Shown: positions 44,427 through 53,131 of the stretch, in pieces
Layout: each line of letters starts with the position of its first letter
Position numbering within the stretch: the first letter of the stretch is position 1
NCBI GenBank assembly: GCA_041649015.1
Contig: JBAZNU010000003.1
Span: 248,001 to 312,000 of the forward strand
Reading direction: 5' to 3'
DNA: 64,000 bases
Origin: Ignavibacteria bacterium
Lineage (GTDB): Bacteria; Bacteroidota; Ignavibacteria; Tepidaquicellales; Tepidaquicellaceae
Made by a program: the position numbers and the translations under genes
The notes under the pieces: model-generated
The model's database searches: none
What the model was told of the DNA's origin: nothing
What the model saw: the letters and a program-made list of their open reading frames with translations, nothing else

Positions 44427-45851
44427 TTATATTATTAATATTTTTCTTTCTGTCATTTCTTCAATTGCATACTTTATTCCTTCTTTTCCCATGCCGGAAA
44501 GCTTCATTCCACCGTACGGCATTGAATCAACCCTGAAGGCTGATACTTCGTTTATAACAATACCTCCTGCTTCGATGTTCTCGTATGCGTACATTGCATT
44601 ACTCAGATTATTCGTAAATATACCTGCCTGCAAACCGTAATCTGAATTATCAAGCTCTTTGATAACCTCCTTGAAGTCATTGAATCTCTTTAAAACCATT
44701 ACCGGGGCGAACACCTCTTTAGAATTAACATTACACGCAATAGGAACATCACTCATTAATGTAGGTTCAAGCACAGAACCGTTTCTTTTTCCTCCTGTCA
44801 GAACCTTACCACCCGATTCTAATGCTTCCTTAATCCATCTTTCAGCACGTTTTGCCTCAGTTTCATTTATCATCGGACCTGAGAGACAGTCCTCGTCATC
44901 CGGATTTCCGTAAACCACTTTTTTGGCAGCTTCAACAATCTTCTTTTCGAATTCGTCGTATAGATTCCGGTGAACATATACCCTTTGCACGGAAATACAT
45001 GATTGACCGGCTCCATAAAATCCCCCTGTTATTATTTTGGGAACAGCTATCTCTATATCTGCCGACTCATCAACGATAACTCCTGCATTACCTCCTAATT
45101 CAAGCGATATTTTTTGTTTACTTAGCTTACTTTTTATTCTCCATCCGATAAGAGGACTGCCTGTAAAGCTAACCATTTTTATCCTGTCGTCTGCAATAAA
45201 TTCCTCTATTTCGCTTCCCGATAAAGTTACTATGTTGACCGGGCAATATCCGAGTTTCATTTCGTCAGAAACCTCTTTTATTATCTTAACAATTTCAATA
45301 CCGCTGCACAATGACGCTGTAGCAGGTTTTAAAAGCAATGTATTACCCGAAGCGAGAGCGGGTGCAATCTTATGAGCTACTAAATTAACGGGAAAATTCC
45401 ATGGAGTTATACCAAAAATCACTCCAATCGGGAATCTTTTTATGTATCCGTTTTTGTTCTCCGTTCCTTTTAATTGGTCAAGAGGAATTATCTCACCTTC
45501 AATCCTTTTCGCTTCTTCTGCTCCTGTTTTAAACGTGAAAATTGCTCTGTCCATCTCAGCAAATGAGTACTTTATCGGTTTTCCGGTTTCTAATGTAATT
45601 AAACGGGCAAGTTCTTCTCTTCTTTCACTGATTTTTGTGCTGATTTTTTCTAATAGTTCACCTCTGCTGTAAGAAGGAATAAGTTTAAATTTTTGAAAAA
45701 CACTGCTTAGGTAGTTTAGCGATACATTTACCTGTTCTTTGGTTGTTTTGTATACCCTTTTTACAATTTTGTTTGTGTAAGGATTGATAATTTCTACGAA
45801 ACTATCCGACTGTGCAAAATTATTTTCTACAATAAACTTTTCTGTTTCCAT
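44427..45851 (-). CDS. NAD(P)-dependent aldehyde dehydrogenase
   Basis: The 474-residue enzyme has all catalytic elements: Asn152 in GITPWNFPVN, Lys175 in LLLKPATAS, the general base Glu251 in SLELGGN and the nucleophile Cys285 in GAGQSCISVQR. The sequence GxGQSC rather than GQxC and the short N terminus place it near the lactaldehyde/glyceraldehyde-3-phosphate (non-phosphorylating) and succinate-semialdehyde subgroups. The gene order with GDP-fucose synthase makes lactaldehyde an appealing but unproved substrate. It is the first gene of this minus-strand pair. Confidence 0.85.
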   Translation of the reverse strand: METEKFIVENNFAQSDSFVEIINPYTNKIVKRVYKTTKEQVNVSLNYLSSVFQKFKLIPSYSRGELLEKISTKISERREELARLITLETGKPIKYSFAEMDRAIFTFKTGAEEAKRIEGEIIPLDQLKGTENKNGYIKRFPIGVIFGITPWNFPVNLVAHKIAPALASGNTLLLKPATASLCSGIEIVKIIKEVSDEMKLGYCPVNIVTLSGSEIEEFIADDRIKMVSFTGSPLIGWRIKSKLSKQKISLELGGNAGVIVDESADIEIAVPKIITGGFYGAGQSCISVQRVYVHRNLYDEFEKKIVEAAKKVVYGNPDDEDCLSGPMINETEAKRAERWIKEALESGGKVLTGGKRNGSVLEPTLMSDVPIACNVNSKEVFAPVMVLKRFNDFKEVIKELDNSDYGLQAGIFTNNLSNAMYAYENIEAGGIVINEVSAFRVDSMPYGGMKLSGMGKEGIKYAIEEMTERKILII

Positions 45852-46355
45852 GATAATAAAATTTTATAAAAGTATTAATAATATATCAATAATATTAGTC
45901 AATGTTCTTTACCCGTACAAAGAGAATTTATGATGCAAAAAGTTATTCATACTTAATATCTTCTAACATTTATCTGCATTCTGTTTCCCTTAAACCTTTT
46001 AAACACTAAGCATAATAAACGCCAGCCCTGTAAACACATATAAACAAAGGGATGACAGATGTTTGTATTTTTAATTCAGTTATACATAATTAAAATTATC
46101 GCGCTATTTTTGTTAAGGTTTTTTTATTTCATACTGTAAAAAACAAAATGTTATAAAAACAAAGGATATGACACTCGAATTTCAAAGACAAGTAAAATTA
46201 TTTAAATAGTCAAGCGGAAAATTTGTGAAAAACTTTAAATTGGATGTTTGATTTTAAATTTAAATCTTGTAACTTGCAAATACAAACCAACAAGTAATTC
46301 TTTAAAATAATCGTATTGTAATAAAAAATTTTAACAAGGGGATTTATCAGAACGA
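45852..46355. other. Intergenic region upstream of the class II RNR gene
   Basis: About 500 AT-rich bases between divergent genes. I looked for a cobalamin riboswitch, as is common before B12-dependent reductases, and saw no B12 box or matching stems. No gene, terminator or repeat was recognised. Confidence 0.6.
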
Positions 46356-49300
46356 ATGAAGATAAATAAGTTATTTACGAATTCAATAGCACTAAACCAA
46401 ATAGAGTATGATAGGCGTTCATCTGTTATCCGTAACCCCGATGGATCAGTTGTTTTTGAGATGAATAATATTATTGTACCTAAGCATTGGTCACAGGTTG
46501 CTACGGACATAATTGCTCAGAAATATTTTCGTAAAGCAGGTGTCCCAAAAGTTTTAAAGAAAGTATACGAAGAAAATGTACCCGTCTGGCTTCAGAAAAG
46601 TGAAATCGATATTGAAAATTCCGATTCGACGGAATTGTATTCCTCCGAATTCGATTCACGTCAGGTCTTCAACAGACTTGCAGGGTGCTGGACTTACTGG
46701 GGATGGAAGTATAAATACTTCGACACAGAATCCGATGCTAAGAATTTCTATAACGAGCTGTTCTATATGCTTGCTATGCAGTTTGCCGCTCCGAATTCTC
46801 CACAGTGGTTCAATACAGGGCTGCACTGGGCTTACGGTATTACAGGTCCTTCGCAGGGGCACTTCTACGTTGACCCCGATTCCGGAAAGCTGACCCGCTC
46901 GTCTGATGCTTACTCACACTGCCAGCCGCATGCTTGTTTTATTCAGTCTGTCAGCGATGACCTCGTTAACGAAGGCGGTATAATGGACCTCTGGGTTCGT
47001 GAAGCAAGATTGTTTAAGTACGGTTCGGGTACCGGTTCTAACTTCTCTAACATCAGAGGGTCCGGGGAAAAGTTAAGCGGAGGTGGAAAATCATCGGGAT
47101 TGATGTCTTTCCTGAGAATCGGAGACAGAAGCGCCGGTGCTATAAAATCGGGTGGTACAACACGAAGAGCCGCAAAGATGGTCGTTCTTGACCTTGACCA
47201 TCCTGATATTGAAGATTTTATCAACTGGAAAGTTGTTGAGGAGGAGAAAGTCGCTGCTTTGGTTGCCGGTTCAAAACAGCTTAACTTGCATCTCAATAAA
47301 ATTCTGGATGCATGCAGAAATCCGCTTCATCCCGAAGATGACGGTACCGACAGATTAAAGAACAAACAACTCGCTCAAGCTATAAAAGATGCGAGACGCG
47401 CATACATTCCCGAAAATTATATAGAAAGGGTAATTCAGTTATCTAAACTTGGTTTTAAGGAAATATTTATTCCTGTTTACGATACTGATTGGAATTCGGA
47501 AGCCTATGCAACTGTCTCAGGTCAAAATTCCAATAACAGCGTTCGAGCAACAAATGATTTTATGAAAGCTGTTGAAATGGATGATAAATGGAATCTGTAC
47601 TGGCGTGTTGAACTTAAAAGATCAGCAAAAGAAAATAGAACTCCAAAGCCATCAAAGACTCTCAGAGCGCGTAAACTCTGGGATGATATTGCTTATTCAG
47701 CTTGGGCTTGTGCTGACCCGGGTATTCAGTTTCATACAACTATCAATGAATGGCATACATGTCCTAACGGCGGTGAAATAAAAGCTTCAAACCCGTGCAG
47801 TGAATATATGTTCCTCGATGACACAGCGTGCAATCTTGCATCTTTGAATCTCATTAAGTTCTTCAATAGCGATTCCCGTAAGTTCGAAGTTGAAAAGTTC
47901 AGACATGCTTCACGTATCTGGACTATCGTTCTTGAAATAAGTGTTCTAATTGCACAGTTCCCAAGCAGGGAAATTGCAGAGCTTTCATTTAAGTATAGAA
48001 CTCTCGGTCTTGGATATGCAAACCTTGGTGCTTTACTTATGATTCTCGGTATTCCTTATGATTCGGATGAAGCAAGAGCTATTACAGGTGCAATTACTGC
48101 AATATTGCACATGCGCTCTTATGCTGCTTCTGCCGAACTTGCAAGAGAACTAGGTCCTTTCCCTGAATTTCCAAAGAACAGGGAAAACATGCTTCGAGTA
48201 ATTCGTAATCATAAACGGGCTGCTTATAATGAAAATAAGAAAGAGTATGAGGGGCTTTCAATCTATCCTGTTGGTATAGATAAAAAATTCTGTCCCGATG
48301 ATTTACTTAAAGCCGCTCGCGAAGATTCCGACCGTGCGCTTGAACTCGGCGAGAAATTCGGATACCGTAATGCTCAGGTAACTGTTATTGCGCCTACAGG
48401 TACTATTGGTCTTCTCATGGATTGCGACACAACTGGTGTGGAACCTGACTTTGCACTTGTAAAGTTCAAAAAACTTGCAGGCGGTGGCTATTTCAAAATT
48501 ATTAACGAATCAGTACCTCCTGCATTAAAATATCTTGGTTATAGTGAAAACGAAATTGACGATATTATTAAGTATACTAAAGGTTACGGCTCTCTTATCG
48601 GATGCCCTCACGTAAATCCACAGTCATTAACCGACAAAGGATTTACTATGGAAGTTATTAAACAGGTCGAAAAATCACTTCCCGGTGTGTTCGATATTAA
48701 TTTTGCTTTCAACAAATATACTCTCGGTGCAGCTTTCTGCAAGAACGTTCTTACATTTACAGAAGAACAACTTGATGATTATAATTTTAGTATACTAAAA
48801 GCTCTTGGATTTACTAAAGAACAGATTGATGAAGCTAACGACTATATTTGCGGTACGATGACTATTGAGGGTGCTCCGCATCTTAAAGAAGAGCATTATT
48901 CGGTATTTGACTGCGCGAATAAATGTGGTAAAAAAGGAACACGCTATATTCTTCCTGAAGCCCATATTAAAACTATGGCTGCGGCCCAGCCGTTTATTTC
49001 AGGAGCTATCTCAAAGACAATAAATCTTCCAAATCATGCAACAATAAAGGATATGAAGAATGCTTATATGCTTTCATGGTCTCTTGGTCTGAAGTCGAAC
49101 GCGTTGTACAGGGACGGTTCAAAGCTTTCTCAGCCTCTCAATAGAATTACTGATGAAGCATTTGAATTTGAAGAGGAAGAAAAATCCGAAATAACTGTTA
49201 CTGCTAATGCTGATATTGTAAAGGTTGCAGAGCGTATTATTCACAGGTATATTGCAAAAAGAAGAAAACTTCCTTTCCGCAGAAGAGGTTATACACAGAA

Positions 49301-49970
49301 AGCAAAAATCGGAAATCATAATGTTTACCTGCGTACAGGTGAGTATGATAACGGACAGCTTGGCGAAATATTTATTGATATGCATCGCGAAGGCGCAGCT
49401 TTCAGAAGTCTTATGAACTGTTTTGCAATTGCTGTGTCTCTTGGTCTTCAGCATGGTGTCCCGCTTGAAGAGTTTGTTGATGCTTTTGTATATACTCGTT
49501 TCGAACCTAATGGCATTATTATTGGTAATCTAAATATTAAAATGGCTACATCTATAATTGATTATATTTTCCGCGAACTTGCCGTTACTTATCTTGCTCG
49601 TACTGACCTTGCTCATATTCCTGAGGACCAGATTGCAATCAGTCCTGTCGATTCACTGGCAAAGACAGAAAAGGATAAAGATATCGAGTATTATGAAGAA
49701 AAGATTTACAGTGAAAGAATAGTTGAAGAGAAAATAAAAGAGACGCCAAAAGAAACAGAAATTGTTGTTGACCATTCGGTACCTATTAGGATTGTCAGTA
49801 ATCCAGCTGGTAACGGAAACACAAGAACATCTGAAAAGGTAAGGGTTGAAGAAGCTCTTCTTAAGGGTTATACTGGGGATATTTGCCAGGAATGCGGACA
49901 AGCAACAATGGTACGTAATGGTACATGTCTCAAATGCATGAGCTGCGGCTCTACAAGCGGTTGTTCATAG
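46356..49970 (+). CDS. nrdJ: Class II (adenosylcobalamin-dependent) ribonucleotide reductase
   Basis: The 1204-residue enzyme reduces ribonucleotides to deoxyribonucleotides with B12, with or without oxygen. Seen in order: the N-terminal TELYSSEFDSRQVFNRLAGC region, the substrate-binding NSPQWFNTGLHWAYG (about 148-162), SGTGSNFSNIRGSGE (about 228-242), the thiyl-radical finger loop NPCSEYMFLDDTACNLASLN (near residue 480), and the PTGTIG loop (near 682). The zinc-ribbon end carries C-x-x-C and C-x-x-C-x-x-C pairs (ICQECG, CLKCMSCGSTSGCS), a redox or structural tail. There is an extended region of about 300 residues before this tail, as in the long NrdJ group. It is a single gene with its own terminator. 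Confidence 0.93.
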   Translation: MKINKLFTNSIALNQIEYDRRSSVIRNPDGSVVFEMNNIIVPKHWSQVATDIIAQKYFRKAGVPKVLKKVYEENVPVWLQKSEIDIENSDSTELYSSEFDSRQVFNRLAGCWTYWGWKYKYFDTESDAKNFYNELFYMLAMQFAAPNSPQWFNTGLHWAYGITGPSQGHFYVDPDSGKLTRSSDAYSHCQPHACFIQSVSDDLVNEGGIMDLWVREARLFKYGSGTGSNFSNIRGSGEKLSGGGKSSGLMSFLRIGDRSAGAIKSGGTTRRAAKMVVLDLDHPDIEDFINWKVVEEEKVAALVAGSKQLNLHLNKILDACRNPLHPEDDGTDRLKNKQLAQAIKDARRAYIPENYIERVIQLSKLGFKEIFIPVYDTDWNSEAYATVSGQNSNNSVRATNDFMKAVEMDDKWNLYWRVELKRSAKENRTPKPSKTLRARKLWDDIAYSAWACADPGIQFHTTINEWHTCPNGGEIKASNPCSEYMFLDDTACNLASLNLIKFFNSDSRKFEVEKFRHASRIWTIVLEISVLIAQFPSREIAELSFKYRTLGLGYANLGALLMILGIPYDSDEARAITGAITAILHMRSYAASAELARELGPFPEFPKNRENMLRVIRNHKRAAYNENKKEYEGLSIYPVGIDKKFCPDDLLKAAREDSDRALELGEKFGYRNAQVTVIAPTGTIGLLMDCDTTGVEPDFALVKFKKLAGGGYFKIINESVPPALKYLGYSENEIDDIIKYTKGYGSLIGCPHVNPQSLTDKGFTMEVIKQVEKSLPGVFDINFAFNKYTLGAAFCKNVLTFTEEQLDDYNFSILKALGFTKEQIDEANDYICGTMTIEGAPHLKEEHYSVFDCANKCGKKGTRYILPEAHIKTMAAAQPFISGAISKTINLPNHATIKDMKNAYMLSWSLGLKSNALYRDGSKLSQPLNRITDEAFEFEEEEKSEITVTANADIVKVAERIIHRYIAKRRKLPFRRRGYTQKAKIGNHNVYLRTGEYDNGQLGEIFIDMHREGAAFRSLMNCFAIAVSLGLQHGVPLEEFVDAFVYTRFEPNGIIIGNLNIKMATSIIDYIFRELAVTYLARTDLAHIPEDQIAISPVDSLAKTEKDKDIEYYEEKIYSERIVEEKIKETPKETEIVVDHSVPIRIVSNPAGNGNTRTSEKVRVEEALLKGYTGDICQECGQATMVRNGTCLKCMSCGSTSGCS

Positions 49971-49993
49971 TTAATACTTTTAATAAAGTAAAT

Positions 49994-50027
49994 AAAAAAG
50001 GGCAGATTATTTATCTGCCCTTTTTAT
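49994..50027. terminator. Bidirectional terminator between nrdJ and kbl
   Basis: AAAAAAGGGCAGAT pairs with ATCTGCCCTTTTT, with short loop TATT. It lies between convergent genes ending at 49970 and 50060 and has A and T tracts on both sides. Confidence 0.85.
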
Positions 50028-50059
50028 TAAGTTCAAATTTTTTACGCTTATTTTCATTC

Positions 50060-51325
50060 TTACTTTATTACCCCATGCTTCTTCCCGACCTTCTCAAAAG
50101 CCGAAATACATTTTTCAATATCATTTGTTGAATGCGCTGCTGATATCTGAATTCTAATTCTTGCCATTCCCTTAGGTACAACGGGAAAGAAAAATCCAAC
50201 TGCATAAATTCCTTCGTCGTATAAATCCTTCGATACATTTTGAGCGAGTACGGCATCATCCTCAAATTTTCTGAAAAGCACAGGTACTATTGGATGTACA
50301 CTTTCAATTATATCAAAACCTAATTTGTTCATTCCGCTCCTGAAATATTCAGTGTTCTTCCTTAACTTTTCCCTTAAGTCATCGCTCTTGTCAAGCATCT
50401 CGAATGCTGTAATTGCTGCACCTATAACCGGCGGAGCCACAGAATTAGAGAATAAATATGGACGTGAACGCTGTCTTAACATATCGATGATTTCCTGTTT
50501 TCCCGTTGTGAAACCTCCTGTAGCACCTCCCATCGCTTTTCCTAGTGTAGAGGTTATTACGTCAACCTCTCCAAGCACTCCGCAATGCTCTATTGCACCC
50601 CTTCCTGTTTTGCCAAAGAATCCTGTTGCATGCGAATCATCAACCATCACCATCGCATCATATTTATTTCCAAGTTCGATTATTTCTCTGAGTTTTCCTA
50701 TGTCTCCGTCCATAGAAAACACACCGTCGGTTGCAATCATAATATTTTTTGCAGGATGCGGCGGTGCTTCAAGACCGCTGTGGTCCCAGATATCCGAACC
50801 TTCGCGTGCGAGTTGCAGTTTTTCCTCAAGCGAACGCATGTCAGAGTGATTGTAAATTAGCCTGCGTGCTTTGCATAACCTTATTCCGTCTATTATACTC
50901 GCATGGTTCAGTGCATCTGTAATAATCGTATCTTCTGGACCGAGTATCGATTCAAACAAGCCTCCGTTTGCGTCAAAACATGAAGAATATAATATTGTAT
51001 CCTCTGTGTGATAAAAATCTGCAATAAGCTTCTCAAGTTGCTTGTGAATATCCTGCGTTCCGCAGATGAATCTTACAGACGCAAGCCCGAACCCATGTGT
51101 ATCAAGTATTTCATGTGCTGATTTTATTATATCAGGATGGTTAGCCAGTCCTAAATAATTATTTGCGCAGAAGTTCAATACTTCCCGTGGTTCTGAATTA
51201 TCCGGATATTTCACTTTTATACATGCTTTTTGGTCTGAAAGAATTATTCTTTCATCTTTGTATAACCCTGAATTCTTGATTTCCGAAAGTTCTTTCGCTA
51301 AATCTAACTTGGTCCTTATGTACAT
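50060..51325 (-). CDS. kbl: Glycine C-acetyltransferase (2-amino-3-ketobutyrate CoA ligase)
   Basis: The 421-residue PLP enzyme of the alpha-oxoamine synthase family contains ANNYLGLANHPD, GLASVRFICGTQDIHK and SSCFDANGGLFE. It also has His141 in LNHASIIDG, VDDSHATGFFGKTGRG (Asp229, His232) and the PLP lysine Lys263 in STLGKAMGG. These match threonine-pathway Kbl closely, including the D-D-S-H motif. It would join glycine and acetyl-CoA or run in reverse in threonine breakdown. A 15-residue insert (WDHSGLEAPPHPAKN) is unusual. A terminator separates it from the related synthase upstream (51432-52679), so it is probably a separate transcription unit. Confidence 0.87.
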   Translation of the reverse strand: MYIRTKLDLAKELSEIKNSGLYKDERIILSDQKACIKVKYPDNSEPREVLNFCANNYLGLANHPDIIKSAHEILDTHGFGLASVRFICGTQDIHKQLEKLIADFYHTEDTILYSSCFDANGGLFESILGPEDTIITDALNHASIIDGIRLCKARRLIYNHSDMRSLEEKLQLAREGSDIWDHSGLEAPPHPAKNIMIATDGVFSMDGDIGKLREIIELGNKYDAMVMVDDSHATGFFGKTGRGAIEHCGVLGEVDVITSTLGKAMGGATGGFTTGKQEIIDMLRQRSRPYLFSNSVAPPVIGAAITAFEMLDKSDDLREKLRKNTEYFRSGMNKLGFDIIESVHPIVPVLFRKFEDDAVLAQNVSKDLYDEGIYAVGFFFPVVPKGMARIRIQISAAHSTNDIEKCISAFEKVGKKHGVIK

Positions 51326-51379
51326 AAAATAATGTTTTTTACAATAATAATAAACCTCACTTTAAAAATAAGTAGAAAT

Positions 51380-51411
51380 AAAAAAGCCGAACAATTCGAT
51401 TCGGCTTTAAT
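51380..51411 (-). terminator. Terminator of the ligase-ACP-synthase operon
   Basis: AAAGCCGAA pairs with TTCGGCTTT around a loop, with a T-rich run following on the minus strand. It lies 20 bases beyond the stop of the synthase gene at 51432 and before kbl. Confidence 0.8.
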
Positions 51412-51431
51412 TATATTATTTCCTTATATTC

Positions 51432-52679
51432 TTACATTCCGTATCTGTCAATAATTTCTTGTTTTGTTTTTCCTAAGATTTCATATTTCTTACCGACTTT
51501 CACAAAAGCATCAAGAGCTTTTTCAAGATGATGCATTTCATGTGCCGCTGAAAGTTGTGTGCGAATTCTTGCCTGTCCTTTTGGAACAACAGGGAAGAAG
51601 AATCCTACTGCATAAATTCCTTCGGCAAATAAGTCTTTTGAGAAGTCCTGTGATAATTTAGCATTGAAAAGCATAACAGGAACAATTGCTGTTTCACCTT
51701 CCTTAATAATAAGTCCGGCTTCTGTGAGTGACTTTCTCCAGAATGCAGTATTCTTCTCAAGTTTGTCTCTTCGTTCAGTCGTCTTTGAAATCAGGTCAAG
51801 CACCGCCATTGATGCTTCAACGATTGACGGAGCTACAGCGTTAGAGAATAAATATGGTCTTCCTCTTTGTCTGCATAGCTCTACAATTTCCTTTCTTCCT
51901 GAAATACAGCCTCCCGAAGCCCCTCCAAGTGCTTTACCGAGTGTTGTGGATATAATGTCAATTTTACCCATTACTCCAAAATGCTCAGCCGTACCTCTTC
52001 CGGTTTTACCTATGTAGCCTGATGTATGAGCTTCATCTATAAATACCATGGCATTGTACTTTTCTGCAAGTTCAACTATTTTGTCGAGTTTTGCGAGGTC
52101 GCCGTCCATAGAAAACGCACCGTCTGTAATGATAAGTCTGATCCTCTTGTCCTGATGAAGCTTTAGTTTTTCTTCCAAATGCTTCATATCAGAATGCTTA
52201 AACGTATCCTGCTGTGCTTTTGCAAGGCGGATTCCGTCGACTATTGAGGCATGTATCAACCTGTCAGCTATCATTACATCCTGATCCGTCAGTACTGCTT
52301 CGAATACACCTGCATTCGCGTCAAAACATGACGGGAATAAAATTGTATCTTCAGTACCTAAAAATTCTGTTAGTTTCTTTTCAAGTTCTTTGTGTGTATC
52401 CTGTGTACCGCAAATAAACCTGACTGACGACATGCCGTAACCTCTGTGATCAAGCCCTCTGTGTGCTGCCGCAACAACATCAGGATGCGAGGACAACCCA
52501 AGATAGTTATTCGCACACATGTTAATCACTCTCTTTTCAGCGCTTCCTATCGGATATTGAACTTCAATTTCCGAATCCTGTGGTGCGCATATAGCTCTTT
52601 CTTCCTTGAATAAACCGGCAGTCTTTATTCCGGTCACTTCATCTAAAAGTGCCTTCCTTATAACTTCTGAATAAGCCAT
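51432..52679 (-). CDS. Alpha-oxoamine synthase (Kbl-like paralogue beside an ACP gene)
   Basis: The 415-residue PLP enzyme has the alpha-oxoamine synthase signatures ANNYLGLSSHPD, GMSSVRFICGTQDTHKEL, His143 in LIHASIVDG, FIDEAHTSGYIGKTGRG (Asp215, His218) and Lys249 in TTLGKALGG. It is a clear paralogue of the 50060 gene but has DEAH where Kbl has DDSH; the DEAH form is common in ALAS, AONS and SPT enzymes. The upstream operon partners are a carrier protein and an acyl-CoA ligase, so the acyl donor may be an acyl-ACP. Glycine C-acetyltransferase, 8-amino-7-oxononanoate synthase and serine palmitoyltransferase-like roles are all possible. Confidence 0.8.
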   Translation of the reverse strand: MAYSEVIRKALLDEVTGIKTAGLFKEERAICAPQDSEIEVQYPIGSAEKRVINMCANNYLGLSSHPDVVAAAHRGLDHRGYGMSSVRFICGTQDTHKELEKKLTEFLGTEDTILFPSCFDANAGVFEAVLTDQDVMIADRLIHASIVDGIRLAKAQQDTFKHSDMKHLEEKLKLHQDKRIRLIITDGAFSMDGDLAKLDKIVELAEKYNAMVFIDEAHTSGYIGKTGRGTAEHFGVMGKIDIISTTLGKALGGASGGCISGRKEIVELCRQRGRPYLFSNAVAPSIVEASMAVLDLISKTTERRDKLEKNTAFWRKSLTEAGLIIKEGETAIVPVMLFNAKLSQDFSKDLFAEGIYAVGFFFPVVPKGQARIRTQLSAAHEMHHLEKALDAFVKVGKKYEILGKTKQEIIDRYGM

Positions 52680-52836
52680 TCTATAACTCCTATAAATTTA
52701 AAATTATTTTTAACAACAACGCACACTGATTTAACTGACGTTTTATTATTGTCTATGATTAAAATTTATTCTTTACCAGTGTAAATCATAAACCAATCAG
52801 TTCTTTTAGTGTGTCAATCTTTAAAAATCAATTATC

Positions 52837-53085
52837 TTACTTCACGCCCATTTCTTTCAGCAGGGTTATTATGTTGTTTACGCTGTCAAACGCCTCCGGT
52901 GTTGCCTTTGCATCAGGTATCGATAAATTATACTTTGTCTCTAAAAACACCTTTAAAGATACCATAGAAAACGAATCTACTATCCCGCCCGATATAAGCG
53001 GCGTATCGTATGTTACTTCTCTGTCATCTCCATCCTCAAGGTATTCATTCCTGACATATTCCAGAATTACATCTTTTGTTTCCAT
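52837..53085 (-). CDS. Acyl carrier protein
   Basis: The 82-residue acidic protein has the fold and motif of a carrier protein. Ser38 in GGIVDSFSMVSL is the phosphopantetheine-attachment serine, in an Asp-Ser-Phe rather than the usual Asp-Ser-Leu context. The tight link with an AMP-forming ligase upstream and a PLP synthase downstream (gaps of 46 and 157 bases) suggests a specialised carrier and not the housekeeping fatty-acid ACP. Which acyl group it carries is unknown. Confidence 0.85.
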   Translation of the reverse strand: METKDVILEYVRNEYLEDGDDREVTYDTPLISGGIVDSFSMVSLKVFLETKYNLSIPDAKATPEAFDSVNNIITLLKEMGVK

Positions 53086-53131
53086 TTTTTACTCCGTTTT
53101 AAGTTTATTAAAATTTATTCTGTTATTTATT

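Noticed and set aside
45852..46355. Cobalamin riboswitch before nrdJ
   Set aside because: Expected from the enzyme class, but I found neither the B12 box nor plausible flanking stems.
50325..50849. 174-codon antisense frame across kbl
   Set aside because: Shadow of the conserved PLP enzyme gene on the other strand; Ser/Pro-rich as expected of a complement.
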